Shown: piece by piece, positions 16,320 through 25,251 of the stretch
Layout of the letters: every line of letters starts with the position of its first letter
How positions within the stretch are numbered: position 1 is the first letter of the stretch
Source of the DNA: a virus
Length of the DNA: 50,918 bases
Virus record (IMG/VR): IMGVR_UViG_3300042305_001936
Span: 1-50,918 of that record
Reading direction: 5' to 3' (one strand)
The notes under the pieces: model-generated
Seen by the model: the letters and a program-made list of their open reading frames with translations, nothing else
What the model was told of the DNA's origin: nothing
Databases searched by the model: none
Program-made: the position numbers and the translations under genes

Positions 16320-16722
16320 TGAGCTCTCCCGTCAGTTGCACATTGATGTTCTTGACGTTGCGGAGGACGGCTTCGAGCTCGGGGGGAGCGGCGTACTCCC
16401 AGCGGATGGAGAAGGGCTCGCGCAGCTGCGCCTGGAGATCGGTGTCCATGTTGCGCACGATGTTGGCGGAGAGGCGGAAGCGATCGAAGCCGGCCTCGGT
16501 GTCGTAGTAGTGCTGGAGGATGAGGGCGGCTGTGGCGTCCGTGTGGTGGCGGAACGCGAGGCCAAGCTGGAAGGCGGCGGGCTTGTTGCCGAAGCTGCGC
16601 TTGACGGTGGTGCCGGCCAGGGTGCGGTAGGTCTTGGTGGGGTAGACCCCGGCGGTGAAGTTCAGGGTGCTGGGGACCAGGGGGGTGCCGGCAGCGGTGA
16701 GGGAGGGGAAGGCGGTGCTCAT
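16312..16722 (-). CDS. Minor tail protein, lambda M-like, 136 aa
   Basis: Starts MSTAFPSLTAAGTPLVPSTL; contains RSFGNKPAAFQLGLAFRH, a strand-turn-helix in which the variable applied region is followed by LILQHYYDTEAGFDRFRLS and a beta end WEYAAPPELEAVL. The FxLxxYY and closing-strand pattern is that of the M/distal-tail adaptor family next to tape measure genes. The start overlaps the tape measure stop (ATGA). Confidence 0.7.
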   Translation of the reverse strand: MSTAFPSLTAAGTPLVPSTLNFTAGVYPTKTYRTLAGTTVKRSFGNKPAAFQLGLAFRHHTDATAALILQHYYDTEAGFDRFRLSANIVRNMDTDLQAQLREPFSIRWEYAAPPELEAVLRNVKNINVQLTGELNV

Positions 16723-19700
16723 CGGCGGAAGCCGGCGCGGGCTCGGGTGCGGGGGGAGTTTTCGAAGCGGTCGAGGGTCATGGCCATGCCTCGGCGGGCG
16801 CCTTCGGCGATGGACTGACGGCGGGTGCGGGCCTGGGCGGCTTCGAGTTGCTCCAGGGAGACGTACTCGCGGCGGTTGATGACCTCGGACTGGAAGCGGA
16901 ACTCGACGCTGCTGCCGGGGTTCTGCGAGCCGATGGTGGTGTTCATGGCTTCGCGCAGGCTGTTGTTGGGCTTGACGCTGCCGAAGCTGTTGGGGACGAA
17001 GAGCTCGGGGCCCTTCTCGCCGACGAGGTAGGGGGCGTTGGCGCTGACCATGCCGCCGGAGGCGCGAGCCTGCGGGAAGAAGCTGCTGACCCCGCTGATC
17101 CCGCCGGCTACGCCCAGGAAGATGGAGCCGATCCCCATCAGGACGCTGCCAGCGTCGCCCTCCTGGATCATCTGGATGCCGCCGACGATGCTGAGGGCAG
17201 CGGTCGCCACGGAGGCCAGGCCCGTGGCGTACTTCTGCATGTTGGTGAGGGTCGCGTCGGTGCCCTCGGTGGTGGTCTTGGCAGAGGTCTCGACGCCCTT
17301 GGCGAAGTTCTTGGTGGAGACTTCGAGGTTGGCCAGGCTGTCAGTGGCCGGCTTGAAGTCGGGGGCAGGCACCTGGAATGGCTTGATGTCGTTAGCGGCC
17401 TCCGGGATTGTGAAGTCGACAGGGGTGCTGTCCACGTTGAAGGAGGGCGCGTCGGCGCTGAAATCAAAGAGACCGGAGGTGGGGCTTTGAGGAGAAGCTG
17501 TTGTCGCTGTAGGTGTAGTCGAAGTGGTTGGAGTTGTTGGTGCTGTAGGTGCGTTCAGAGCCGTTATGAGCTCACCGAGCTTCGTGGTCAGCGCTTCAAA
17601 CTTTGCAGAGTTGTTGTTAATTGCTGTTGTATTTGCTTTCTGAGCGTCGTCGACTTTGAAGAAGTCTTTCCACATGCCTTCGATCTGCTTTTCGATCGGC
17701 TTGAAGGCGTAGTCGAGCATCATGTCGACGAACTTGCCGGAGATGGTCTGTGCCATCTGGGCGGCGGCCTCCTTGATGGGGGTGCCGGAAAGGACGGAGG
17801 AGAGGAAGCCCTTGTAGCCGCCGACTAGGGCGTCGGTTGCTTGCTTGACCAGGGCGAGCCGCTCGGCCAGGTTGGCGGCGGCGCTGTCCAGTTCGGCCAG
17901 GGCCTGGGCGGAGGCAATGACCTGGGGCTCCAGGGTGGCGAGGTACTTCTCGATGTCCCGGGGATCCAGGTTGGATTGCTCGAGCTCGGTGCGCTTCTGG
18001 AACAGGTTGCGCTGGGCATCCTGCATGCGCCGGGCGAGGAAGTCGTCCTCGTCGAAGTTGAGGGCCTCGTTGGCCAGGCCGGCTTCAAAGATCTGGCCCC
18101 GGGTGTTGTAGAGGAGATCGCGCTGGTCCTTGGCCAGGGCCATGACGGCCTGGGACTGGCGCTGCAGACGGAGGTTTTCGAGGCGGAGCTTGCCCTCCTC
18201 CTCGAGGGCGTTGTTGAAGTCTTCCTGGCGCTTTTTGATGTCTTCGTCGATTTTCTTGCGATCGGCCTCGGTGAGACCTGTGAGCTCCTTCTGCTTCTTC
18301 TCGAACTCAGCGAGCTCGCGGGCGGCGATCTTGCGGCGGGTGGTGAGGTCGACGGCGATGGCCAGGCGCTCGGGGTCGAATGCGGCACCGGCGAATTTGG
18401 TGGACTGCTCGAGGGTTTCCTGGAGCTCCAGCTGGGCGTCGCGGAAGCGCTCGAGGGGGACGGTGGGGAAGAGCTGCTTGGCGACGGCCTCGAGCTTCTC
18501 CTTGCTGTTGGCCTCGGCGATCTGCTTCTTGAGCTCGGCCTCGCGGCGGAGGAGCTCCTGGAGCTTGCCCTGGACGGCGATGATGTCTTCCCCGAGCTCG
18601 AGGGCCTTGCCGGTGACAGCGCCGGGGAGCGGGGGCGGGAGAGGGATGGGCGGTGGGGGCGGGAGAGGGATGGGCGGTGGGGCTGCGCCGGGCGTGGCGC
18701 CACCGGATGCGGCAGCCGGGCCGGTGGCAAGGGGGGCGTTGAAGGCTTGGCGGAACTCCGCAACGGAGCCGCGAGGTTCGGTCCCGGCGGGTAGGGAAGA
18801 GAACTCGTCTTTCAGCTTGCGCAGGTTCTCTGGAGTCGGCGGGTCGGTGGAGATGTTGACGCCGCGCCTGCGGGTGGCCCAGAGGAAGGCTCGGTCTTGA
18901 TTCTCGGGCGTCATCGGCAGGTTTCTGCCGCCGTGGGCGTCGAGCCAGGTGGGTCCCTGGTACTGGTGCTTGCCGTAAGGGGTGAGGTTGCCGCGAGACC
19001 CCGACATAGGGTGGGGCTTGGAGTTGTCGAAGGTGCCGCCGCCGTATTGGATGTCGTAGCGGTTCCGGGTGCCTTCGAAGTTGCTGATGGCTTGGGACCA
19101 GCGGGCGGCGTTCTCGTTGAGGAGGACGCTGGAGCCGGTGGATGGGAGGTTGCTGGAGGAGCTTCCGCCCTGGCTGCCTTCCGCGAGGTGGAGCCAGCGG
19201 TTGCCTGTGCCTGGGTTGGTGCCGTAGAAGCCGCCGCCCCGGGGATCCCACTGGACGGGGCCTAGGGGGACGGGGACGCGGGTGCCGCTGGGGACTGCGA
19301 TGTCGGCGGCGTAGGTGCCGCTCGCGGCGGAAGTGGGTGCGGTGCTGCTCCCCCGTCGGTAAGCGTGCGCATCGATCTCGCGGCGGACTTCAGCTCGCAG
19401 TCGGACAGGATCGGTTATGTTCTTGACATCGATCTTGGCGTTACTGAGCTGGATGTATTCGGCGCCATCTTTCTGGAATTGAAGAACGGCTTGGACTGTC
19501 TCTTCAATGACGCTGTTTAGATTCTCACCACGGATGTCGGCGTGGGGCCCAGTGCTTGTTCCAGTGCTGCCTACGAACGCCTGGCCGCTGCCCATACCGG
19601 CGCCGGTGGCTCCGGCAGCAACAGCGGCGGCGACCTGGGCGTCGTACTGGGCGGCCTTCATGCGGATGTCGGCGATCCGCTTCTCCATCTCGTAGCGGTA

Positions 19701-22700
19701 GTCGACGACCTTGCGATCCAGGTTGGCGAGCTCGATGGCGAGCTCTTTCTGGATGGTCGAGATTTCGAGCTCGCCTTTCTTCTTGGTGGTGATGTAGTCG
19801 TTGAGGGCGGCCAGGGCGGCCTCGGAGGCACCTTCTTCGCCTTCGAGCTTCTTGGCGTTGGCGCGTTCAACCTGCTCGATTTTGAAGAGTTCGGCGGCTT
19901 TGTAGACTTCGACTTCTTTGCGGGCCAGGGCCTGGCGTTCGTCGAAGAGTTGTTTGTCGAGTTGCCGTTCGTACTCTTTGAGCTCTTTCAGGCTGTCCTG
20001 GCGGGCTTTTTGAGCGAGTGCGATGTTCTTGGCTTCCTCCTCGCGGTCGAGTAGTCCAGCGATGCGCTGGTTTTCTTCGATGAGGCTTTGACGGTAGTCT
20101 TCGTCCTCGGAGAGGTTGCGCTGATCAATCTCTTCTCGAAGATCGTTGCCTGTCAGACTCAGGATCTTGTCGATCGCCCCACCTGCCATAGCAGCGGGAT
20201 TGACGACGTTTGTGAGCAGCAGCAAGCCCTGGATGAATCTTTGGTTGTTGAACTTGTCAGCTAGGGTTTCGACTTTGTCAATAACAGCGGAAAGCTCTTT
20301 AACCAGAAAACCGAAAAGCTCGTAGAGACCTTCGACTGCCGGGACAGCCAGGCGTATCCAACGGGTAAAACCGTCGATATTGAGAGAGATGCTGTTGCGA
20401 ATATCATCTGCGCCTTTTTTAAGTAACGAGAAGCGGTCTATGAGGACCTGGACTGCAGTAACTGGGTTGACAAAGACTGTCCGCATCAACTCGCCCCAGC
20501 TTTGAATACCAGGGGTGTCCATTTCACGCTTAAGCTTGCCGATCTTTTGAGATAGCTCTTCGATCTCTTGTTGATTCTGCGTGAAGCGCGTCTCTACAAG
20601 TTGACGCTCGAAAGCGGCTGCACGCTTGGTGGCAATGTCGACGTTGTCACCGAGGTCTTTATAGACCGTGCTGAGGCGTTCGATCGCTTCGTCGGTGCGG
20701 CGGCCGGCGGTGGCTTGCTCGGCGGCGCGTTGGTAGCGGCCGACGGCGTCGGCGACGGCAGCTGCGCCGGCCTGAACCACGAAGAGCAGGGCCTGGAACT
20801 TGATGAAGCCGACGACGAGGCCGCGCAGGGCTGAGCCCAGCTTCTGGATGCCGGTGACCAGGGCGCCCCCGAGGGCGGCACCGAGACCTCGTACTCGGGT
20901 GGCAGCTTGGTCGGCAGCGGCGCCGACAGCCTGGAGGTCTTGCTGCGCTCTCGTGGAGAAGTTGCGAATGCTCTGAGCTGCGCGGGCTGTGCTGCGATCG
21001 ATGTTGATAAACTTGCTGGCGATGTCTGCAAGTACGACGCCGACTTGCCCGAGGGCTTGGCCCGAGAATGCAGTTTGTAGTTGAACAGCCAGGCGCATTA
21101 AGTAAACGCCTATCTCGCGGATGGCACCACTGATGAGGCGAATTACAAAAATGAGAGCTTGGCTGATGGCAGAGACAGCACGTGAAAGCACCGCTTCAAG
21201 GCCGCTGCCGAGTGTGCTGATGGAGTTAGCTATCGCATCAGTTGTAGCTTTGAAAGCTGTGCTGATGAAGTTTGCAGCATTGCGAACCCAGCCGATAGCA
21301 GTGTTGATCGACTCTTGGTAAAACTTCCATGTCGCGATTAACCGCAAAATGGAATTGACACCGAGTCGCTCCAGGATGACGTGCTGCGCTTGCACCTGGG
21401 CGAGGTAGTTGACCAGTGGCAGCTCAAGAAACGCTCCGTAGAGATTGAGCATCGTCTGCAGAGCTGGCACAACAGTCGCGTTGAGCAGGCCAGCAATGTT
21501 GGCGAAAGCCGTAGCAAGAATCTTCAGCTCTTCAAACTTGAAGTAGGCGAAGCCCTTGAGCAGGGCGGCCAGGCCCTGGGAGATGCGAGCGATGGCGATG
21601 ATCACCTCGTTGGTGATCCGGGAGATGATCGGGCGCACCTTGTCGATTTCGCGCTCGACGTTGGCGGCGAAGTTCTTGGTGGCTTCGGCGACCTCGTTGG
21701 CGACGCCGGTCTGGCTCTGCGGGGTGAGGTTCTGCAGCACCGGGGCCGAGGCGATGCCGCCGAGCAGGCCGGAGGTCAGGTTGGCGGCGGCTTTGCCGGC
21801 ATTGGTGGAGATGGCCAGGACCTGATCGAAGATCAGGCTCAGTCGGTCGTAGACCGCGCTCAGGGAGTTGAGCAGGGGCTCGAGCAGCGGCTTGCCGAAG
21901 GAGCGGGAGGCTTCCTCGCGGACCTCCTGGATGTTGGAGACGATGCCGGCGAAGCCCTGGGCAGCGAGCTTCTGGCCGGCGGTGAAGCCCTCGAGGCGTT
22001 TGGTGAGGTAGGCGACCAGGCCCTCGGAGGAGCGCTTGGCTTTCTGGACCTCCTCGTTGGTGATGCCCAGGCTGCGGGCCAGCACCGAGTTCTGGTCGAT
22101 GTTGCCAGTGAGGATCGAGCGGATCTCCTGGTTGGCCAGCATCGGATCGGACATGCCGATCGTGCCGAGGGCCCCGGCGAAGGTGATGGCCAGGTCCTCG
22201 GCGTCCTTCAGGGAGCCGCCGATGGCACCGACCTGAGAGGCCACCACACCGAAGACCTGGACAATGGCGTCGGAGGTGGTGCCGGCGATGTCGAGGGAGC
22301 GGCGCCGGATGTTCTCCAGGGTCTTCTCGATGGGCCGGTCGAGTGCGGTGAGCGCCTGGAAGGGATCGGTGATCCGCTGACCATTGCGCATCACGTCCGC
22401 AGTGGAGATCAGCGTGGTCTTGGTGCGCAGCAGGGATTCCTGCAGGCGGATCTCGCGGCCGATGGTGTCGTCGAAGAAGCCGCCGAAGGCTTGCTTGAGG
22501 ACGTTGACCGACTGGGTGACGCCGAAGAGGACGAAGCCCAGGTTGGCAACCTGTTTGGAGAAGCGATCGACGCTGGAGGTGGCGGCGTCGAAGGACGTGC
22601 CGAGGATGCGGGTGGGGGTGGCCTTGGAAAGGGCTTCAAATACGGAGAGCGTTTGCTCGCCTTTCTTGGCGACTTTGCCGAAGAGGTCTTCTAAGTCGTT

Positions 22701-22934
22701 GAGAACCGCACCTGGCCCGACGTTGAGCTTGCGGGACAGGTCGAGAGCGGTCTTGCCGACATTGGCAGCAGTAGTAGCGAACGTCTGCAGCGCAGAGGTT
22801 GCTTGCTGAATGGAAGGAAGCTGAACATTTACTTTGACGTCACGGTCAATGTTGCTGATCTGTCGTTCGACTTTTCTGAGCTTACTTTCGGCTTCCGAAG
22901 TAGCCGCTTCAACTCTTACGACATAATCAGCCAT
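16719..22934 (-). CDS. Tape measure protein with muramidase-like domain, 2,071 aa
   Basis: Sets tail length and is ejected with DNA. It has a strong Shine-Dalgarno, GAGGAGG, 8 nt before ATG. The N-terminus is coiled coil (EAESKLRKVERQISNIDRD). Hydrophobic segments occur near residues 690-730 (LRGLVVGFIKFQALLFVVQ), and charged coiled coils near 980-1,110. A lysozyme-like domain at about 1,275-1,350 shows ISNFEGTRNRYDIQYGGG, with the Glu of FEGT as candidate catalytic acid, then LTPYGKHQYQGPTW. It is followed by a polyproline hinge (PPPIPLPPP). The C-terminus has GGMVSANAPYLVGEKGPEL, common in tape measures. The domain likely opens peptidoglycan at infection. Confidence 0.92.
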   Translation of the reverse strand: MADYVVRVEAATSEAESKLRKVERQISNIDRDVKVNVQLPSIQQATSALQTFATTAANVGKTALDLSRKLNVGPGAVLNDLEDLFGKVAKKGEQTLSVFEALSKATPTRILGTSFDAATSSVDRFSKQVANLGFVLFGVTQSVNVLKQAFGGFFDDTIGREIRLQESLLRTKTTLISTADVMRNGQRITDPFQALTALDRPIEKTLENIRRRSLDIAGTTSDAIVQVFGVVASQVGAIGGSLKDAEDLAITFAGALGTIGMSDPMLANQEIRSILTGNIDQNSVLARSLGITNEEVQKAKRSSEGLVAYLTKRLEGFTAGQKLAAQGFAGIVSNIQEVREEASRSFGKPLLEPLLNSLSAVYDRLSLIFDQVLAISTNAGKAAANLTSGLLGGIASAPVLQNLTPQSQTGVANEVAEATKNFAANVEREIDKVRPIISRITNEVIIAIARISQGLAALLKGFAYFKFEELKILATAFANIAGLLNATVVPALQTMLNLYGAFLELPLVNYLAQVQAQHVILERLGVNSILRLIATWKFYQESINTAIGWVRNAANFISTAFKATTDAIANSISTLGSGLEAVLSRAVSAISQALIFVIRLISGAIREIGVYLMRLAVQLQTAFSGQALGQVGVVLADIASKFINIDRSTARAAQSIRNFSTRAQQDLQAVGAAADQAATRVRGLGAALGGALVTGIQKLGSALRGLVVGFIKFQALLFVVQAGAAAVADAVGRYQRAAEQATAGRRTDEAIERLSTVYKDLGDNVDIATKRAAAFERQLVETRFTQNQQEIEELSQKIGKLKREMDTPGIQSWGELMRTVFVNPVTAVQVLIDRFSLLKKGADDIRNSISLNIDGFTRWIRLAVPAVEGLYELFGFLVKELSAVIDKVETLADKFNNQRFIQGLLLLTNVVNPAAMAGGAIDKILSLTGNDLREEIDQRNLSEDEDYRQSLIEENQRIAGLLDREEEAKNIALAQKARQDSLKELKEYERQLDKQLFDERQALARKEVEVYKAAELFKIEQVERANAKKLEGEEGASEAALAALNDYITTKKKGELEISTIQKELAIELANLDRKVVDYRYEMEKRIADIRMKAAQYDAQVAAAVAAGATGAGMGSGQAFVGSTGTSTGPHADIRGENLNSVIEETVQAVLQFQKDGAEYIQLSNAKIDVKNITDPVRLRAEVRREIDAHAYRRGSSTAPTSAASGTYAADIAVPSGTRVPVPLGPVQWDPRGGGFYGTNPGTGNRWLHLAEGSQGGSSSSNLPSTGSSVLLNENAARWSQAISNFEGTRNRYDIQYGGGTFDNSKPHPMSGSRGNLTPYGKHQYQGPTWLDAHGGRNLPMTPENQDRAFLWATRRRGVNISTDPPTPENLRKLKDEFSSLPAGTEPRGSVAEFRQAFNAPLATGPAAASGGATPGAAPPPIPLPPPPPIPLPPPLPGAVTGKALELGEDIIAVQGKLQELLRREAELKKQIAEANSKEKLEAVAKQLFPTVPLERFRDAQLELQETLEQSTKFAGAAFDPERLAIAVDLTTRRKIAARELAEFEKKQKELTGLTEADRKKIDEDIKKRQEDFNNALEEEGKLRLENLRLQRQSQAVMALAKDQRDLLYNTRGQIFEAGLANEALNFDEDDFLARRMQDAQRNLFQKRTELEQSNLDPRDIEKYLATLEPQVIASAQALAELDSAAANLAERLALVKQATDALVGGYKGFLSSVLSGTPIKEAAAQMAQTISGKFVDMMLDYAFKPIEKQIEGMWKDFFKVDDAQKANTTAINNNSAKFEALTTKLGELITALNAPTAPTTPTTSTTPTATTASPQSPTSGLFDFSADAPSFNVDSTPVDFTIPEAANDIKPFQVPAPDFKPATDSLANLEVSTKNFAKGVETSAKTTTEGTDATLTNMQKYATGLASVATAALSIVGGIQMIQEGDAGSVLMGIGSIFLGVAGGISGVSSFFPQARASGGMVSANAPYLVGEKGPELFVPNSFGSVKPNNSLREAMNTTIGSQNPGSSVEFRFQSEVINRREYVSLEQLEAAQARTRRQSIAEGARRGMAMTLDRFENSPRTRARAGFRR
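18631..18678 (-). repeat. 2 x 24-bp tandem repeat encoding a polyproline hinge
   Basis: The unit gggggcgggagagggatggg plus cggt is repeated exactly at 18631-18654 and 18655-18678 and encodes two PPPIPLPP-type units in the tape measure, between the muramidase-like domain and the next coiled coil. Confidence 0.9.
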
Positions 22935-22957
22935 GGATGCAGCCTCCTCGAATCAGT

Positions 22958-23458
22958 CTACGGATCGTTCTCGGGGGGAGAGGTGAGCTGGGTGTAGACA
23001 TGCGCCGGAATCCGGCGTTCTTTGAAGAGCTGTGTGAGCAGCATGCGTGTTTCCGGGGTGGGGCCCACAGGCAGGGTGCGCTCCTGGAGGGGCTGCCACT
23101 CGGGGAAGGGCAGGAAATGGCGCAGCTCCACCTGAGGTTTGCCACCCTTGCCGCCGGCAAAGCCCCAGGCGATGTAGGCCATCTGGACGCCCAGCTTGCC
23201 GATGGAGGCGCTCTGGATGTTGGCCTGGCGCTGCTCTTCGCTCTCGAGGTAGAGCATGATCCCCCCGAGGGCGGAGATAGGTGTGCTCAGGAATCGCTCT
23301 CGGGGGAAGTCGGGGCCCAGGGCGGAGGTGCGGATGCGCAGGTAGAGGCGCTCCCAGTCGGGCTCAGGGGTGGAGAGCGCCTGGCGGACCTGGCTCAGCT
23401 GCGCGTCGAAGTCGAGCTCTTCTTGCTGGTGGACGAGGGCTCGCTCGTCTCGGGCTCG
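22958..23458 (-). CDS. T domain of the G-T tail assembly chaperone, expressed by -1 frameshift
   Basis: This frame continues the G gene after a -1 slip at 23458-23464: after GGG AAA it reads RARDERALVHQQEELDFD and then QVRQALSTPEPDWERLYLRI, ending LTSPPENDP. It has no start codon for its first two thirds (first in-frame ATG at 23257), so normal initiation would lose most of it. The fusion would be 163 residues of G plus 166 of T, 329 aa. In lambda the equivalent GT protein binds tape measure and tail tube subunits during tail assembly. Immediately upstream of the tape measure, as expected. Confidence 0.88.
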   Translation of the reverse strand, partial: RARDERALVHQQEELDFDAQLSQVRQALSTPEPDWERLYLRIRTSALGPDFPRERFLSTPISALGGIMLYLESEEQRQANIQSASIGKLGVQMAYIAWGFAGGKGGKPQVELRHFLPFPEWQPLQERTLPVGPTPETRMLLTQLFKERRIPAHVYTQLTSPPENDP

Positions 23459-23946
23459 TTTCCCTCAGAGGGCCAGCCGTGACGCTCCCAGTTGATGAAC
23501 GTGTGGATCTCGTTGATCAGGGGGCCAGGCATCGAGTCGGTGTCCTCGCTGGTCCAGTCGGTGGTGCGCACCCAGCCTTCGCCGGGCATGTCGGCCTCGC
23601 CGCGCATCTGCATGAAGGCGGTGACGATGGTGTCGCGCTGTTCGTCGGCGGTCATCACGCCGTCGGAGAGGGTCTGGACCTCTTCGGCGTACTGGAAGAG
23701 GTAGTCCTGGTTCTCGTCGCTGCTGATGGAGCTGAGAATTTTAAGAGCTTCGGAAGGCTTGATCTTGTGATCAGTGGCGATTTTCTGAGCAAGCTGCATC
23801 GAGCGGTAGGTGCTGCTCGCGTTCTCCTTGTTGATTTTGTTGAGACGCTTGCTTTCACCTGGCGTCAAGTCGTGGAAGACTGGAAAGCGAAACGAGCCGA
23901 TTTGGTGGTACTCTTCAGGCTCAAATAGAATGCTGTACTTGCTCAT
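23395..23946 (-). CDS. Tail assembly chaperone G, 183 aa
   Basis: Begins MSKYSILFEPEEYHQIGSF, helical and acidic, with LTPGESKRLNKINKENASS. It lies in the classical slot between the tail tube and the tape measure. In the zero frame it ends 20 codons past a GGGAAAC slip site; most ribosomes should give this short form and a minority the G-T fusion. The start overlaps the end of the 84-aa gene by 26 nt and lacks a clear Shine-Dalgarno, so it is probably coupled. Confidence 0.88.
   Translation of the reverse strand: MSKYSILFEPEEYHQIGSFRFPVFHDLTPGESKRLNKINKENASSTYRSMQLAQKIATDHKIKPSEALKILSSISSDENQDYLFQYAEEVQTLSDGVMTADEQRDTIVTAFMQMRGEADMPGEGWVRTTDWTSEDTDSMPGPLINEIHTFINWERHGWPSEGNEPETSEPSSTSKKSSTSTRS
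23432..23464 (-). promoter_or_regulatory. Programmed -1 ribosomal frameshift signal (slip site plus hairpin)
   Basis: On the coding strand GGGAAAC occupies 23464-23458, phased G GGA AAC with the G frame, an X-XXY-YYZ heptamer. After an 8-nt spacer, GACGAG (23449-23444) pairs perfectly with CTCGTC (23437-23432) around a 6-nt loop. Slip motif, phase, spacer and stem all fit bacterial phage -1 frameshift signals. Lambda uses the close relative GGGAAAG at the same gene junction. Confidence 0.9.
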
Positions 23947-24175
23947 GGTTGGTCACAATCGGTAGCTCGATGTTCCAGCCACGTTGAGGAACGGGTTGGT
24001 CGAGCAGCTCTGAGGGGAGACGCACATCCAGACTAGCGGCGCTATCCGATAATCGTATAAGCGAGTGGGGATGTCCGGGCTCGACGTAAAGAGCTCCGCA
24101 TTTGAGAGAAGCGTTGTCAATAGTGCAATTAACGGCGTAAACAGTGCGGGTGGGATTGCAGAGTAGTTGCATCAT
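23921..24175 (-). CDS. Small tail-region protein, 84 aa
   Basis: Starts MMQLLCNPTRTVYAVNCTID (either of two adjacent ATGs, 24175 or 24172). Beta-rich: LKCGALYVEPGHPHSLIRLSD, then SLDVRLPSELLD. It lies between the tail tube terminator and the chaperone gene and overlaps the latter by 26 nt. No family recognised; the frame is supported by tight packing and protein-like composition. Confidence 0.6.
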   Translation of the reverse strand: MMQLLCNPTRTVYAVNCTIDNASLKCGALYVEPGHPHSLIRLSDSAASLDVRLPSELLDQPVPQRGWNIELPIVTNHEQVQHSI

Positions 24176-24187
24176 TTGAAAGACATG

Positions 24188-24209
24188 AAAAAGGGCCCGC
24201 GTGGGGCCC
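24188..24209 (-). terminator. Intrinsic terminator after the tail tube gene
   Basis: On the minus strand GGGCCC-CACGC-GGGCCC is followed directly by TTTTT (24192-24188). It starts 25 nt past the tail tube stop codon. This is the clearest minus-strand rho-independent terminator in the window and fits the need to make more capsid and tube than downstream tail proteins. Confidence 0.9.
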
Positions 24210-24234
24210 GGGAGTGGATGCCGTCCTCGGGGGA

Positions 24235-25239
24235 TCAGGCGGTGCGGAAGGTGGTCGTGAGGCCCTGGATAGCGGTGCGGATCCCCGAGGCCGAGGGCGC
24301 ACCGGTGCCGTCGACAGCCTGGGTGATGGCGCCGTCGGCGACCACCAGGCGGAAGATGGTGGCGGCAGGCAGGTCAGCGGCGGGGTTGATGGTGACCACG
24401 TTGCTGGCCAGGGACACCGCAGCGGGGATGCGGACGCCGGTGGAGGCGTTCTCGAGGTGGAAGCCGGAGCCGTCAGGCTGGCCGAGGGCCAGCTGGGTGA
24501 GAGCTGCGGTGCCGTTGCTGGTGTAGGTGAGGGTGAGGTCGGCGCTGACAACCACGGCGCTTGCGTTGTTCGCTGGCACGGTGGCCACCTGGCGCACGCC
24601 GCTCTCGAGGAAAAGGAGGCTGGACTGGACACCGCCGAACTCCAGGGGGGCGGAGCCGGCGTTGTAGCGACCGAAGACACCCCGGCCTCGGGACATGAGA
24701 TCGAAGGAGATCTCGGTGAGTCCCTCCGCGTTCACCTGCTCCTGGTAGTTGCTGATGCAAGCGTTGAAGCCGGTGAAGTCGTAGAGGTAGTCGCCGGAAG
24801 AGCCGTTGACTTGGCCCATTTCCTTGAGGAACTCGAAATAGATTTCGTAGTCCTTGTCGTAGCGGGCTCTCTGGATGAGGTTGAAACCCTCTTCGTAATC
24901 GCCACGGAAAACCGGGGCGATGCTGCCAGCCGGGATCTGCGTGTCCTTCATGAAGTACGTGGTCACAGATGCCTGCACGCCGGCACCGGTGATCACGCTG
25001 TCGTTCCAGCCGTCGTCACCGAGGAGGCGGAACTCCTGGTTGTTGTCGGAGATCTGGAAGCTGGTCTGGCGGACGCCCTGCAGCTCCACGTAGCGGTTGC
25101 CCGTGGCCAGGGTGGGAAGAGTGATGAAGCCGGCGTTGTCGCGGGTGGCGAAATACCGGTTGGGGGCAGCCAGGTCCACGGCACGGACCAGAGTCCGGTG
25201 AGCCTTGTGGAACGAGAGCCCGATGGCGTAGTCGGCCAT
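24235..25239 (-). CDS. Major tail tube protein with C-terminal Ig-like domain, 334 aa
   Basis: Starts MADYAIGLSFHKAHRTLVRA with Shine-Dalgarno AAGGAG 9 nt upstream. Residues 1-215 are tube-like (ITLPTLATGNRYVELQGVR, and GLTEISFDLMSRGRGVFG). Residues of about 230-330 form a bacterial Ig-like domain (VVSADLTLTYTSNGTAAL, ending FRLVVADGAITQAVDG) of the Big_5 type. Ig-like extensions of tube proteins project from the tail surface and may bind cell-surface glycans. It is followed by a strong terminator and then by chaperone genes. Confidence 0.85.
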   Translation of the reverse strand: MADYAIGLSFHKAHRTLVRAVDLAAPNRYFATRDNAGFITLPTLATGNRYVELQGVRQTSFQISDNNQEFRLLGDDGWNDSVITGAGVQASVTTYFMKDTQIPAGSIAPVFRGDYEEGFNLIQRARYDKDYEIYFEFLKEMGQVNGSSGDYLYDFTGFNACISNYQEQVNAEGLTEISFDLMSRGRGVFGRYNAGSAPLEFGGVQSSLLFLESGVRQVATVPANNASAVVVSADLTLTYTSNGTAALTQLALGQPDGSGFHLENASTGVRIPAAVSLASNVVTINPAADLPAATIFRLVVADGAITQAVDGTGAPSASGIRTAIQGLTTTFRTA

Positions 25240-25251
25240 GGTGGTGACTCC

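Noticed and set aside
17841-18794. Plus-strand Leu/Glu/Gly-rich frame of 317 codons
   Set aside because: Complement of Gln/Glu/Lys/Leu-rich coiled coil in the tape measure; biased composition only.
21381-22694. Plus-strand frame of 437 codons opposite the tape measure
   Set aside because: Gly/Asp/Val/Leu-biased shadow of the coiled-coil coding strand; no domain, no ribosome site.
22958-23257. Independent 99-aa gene starting at 23257
   Set aside because: The frame continues upstream without stops exactly to the GGGAAAC slip site; this is the C-terminal part of the G-T fusion.
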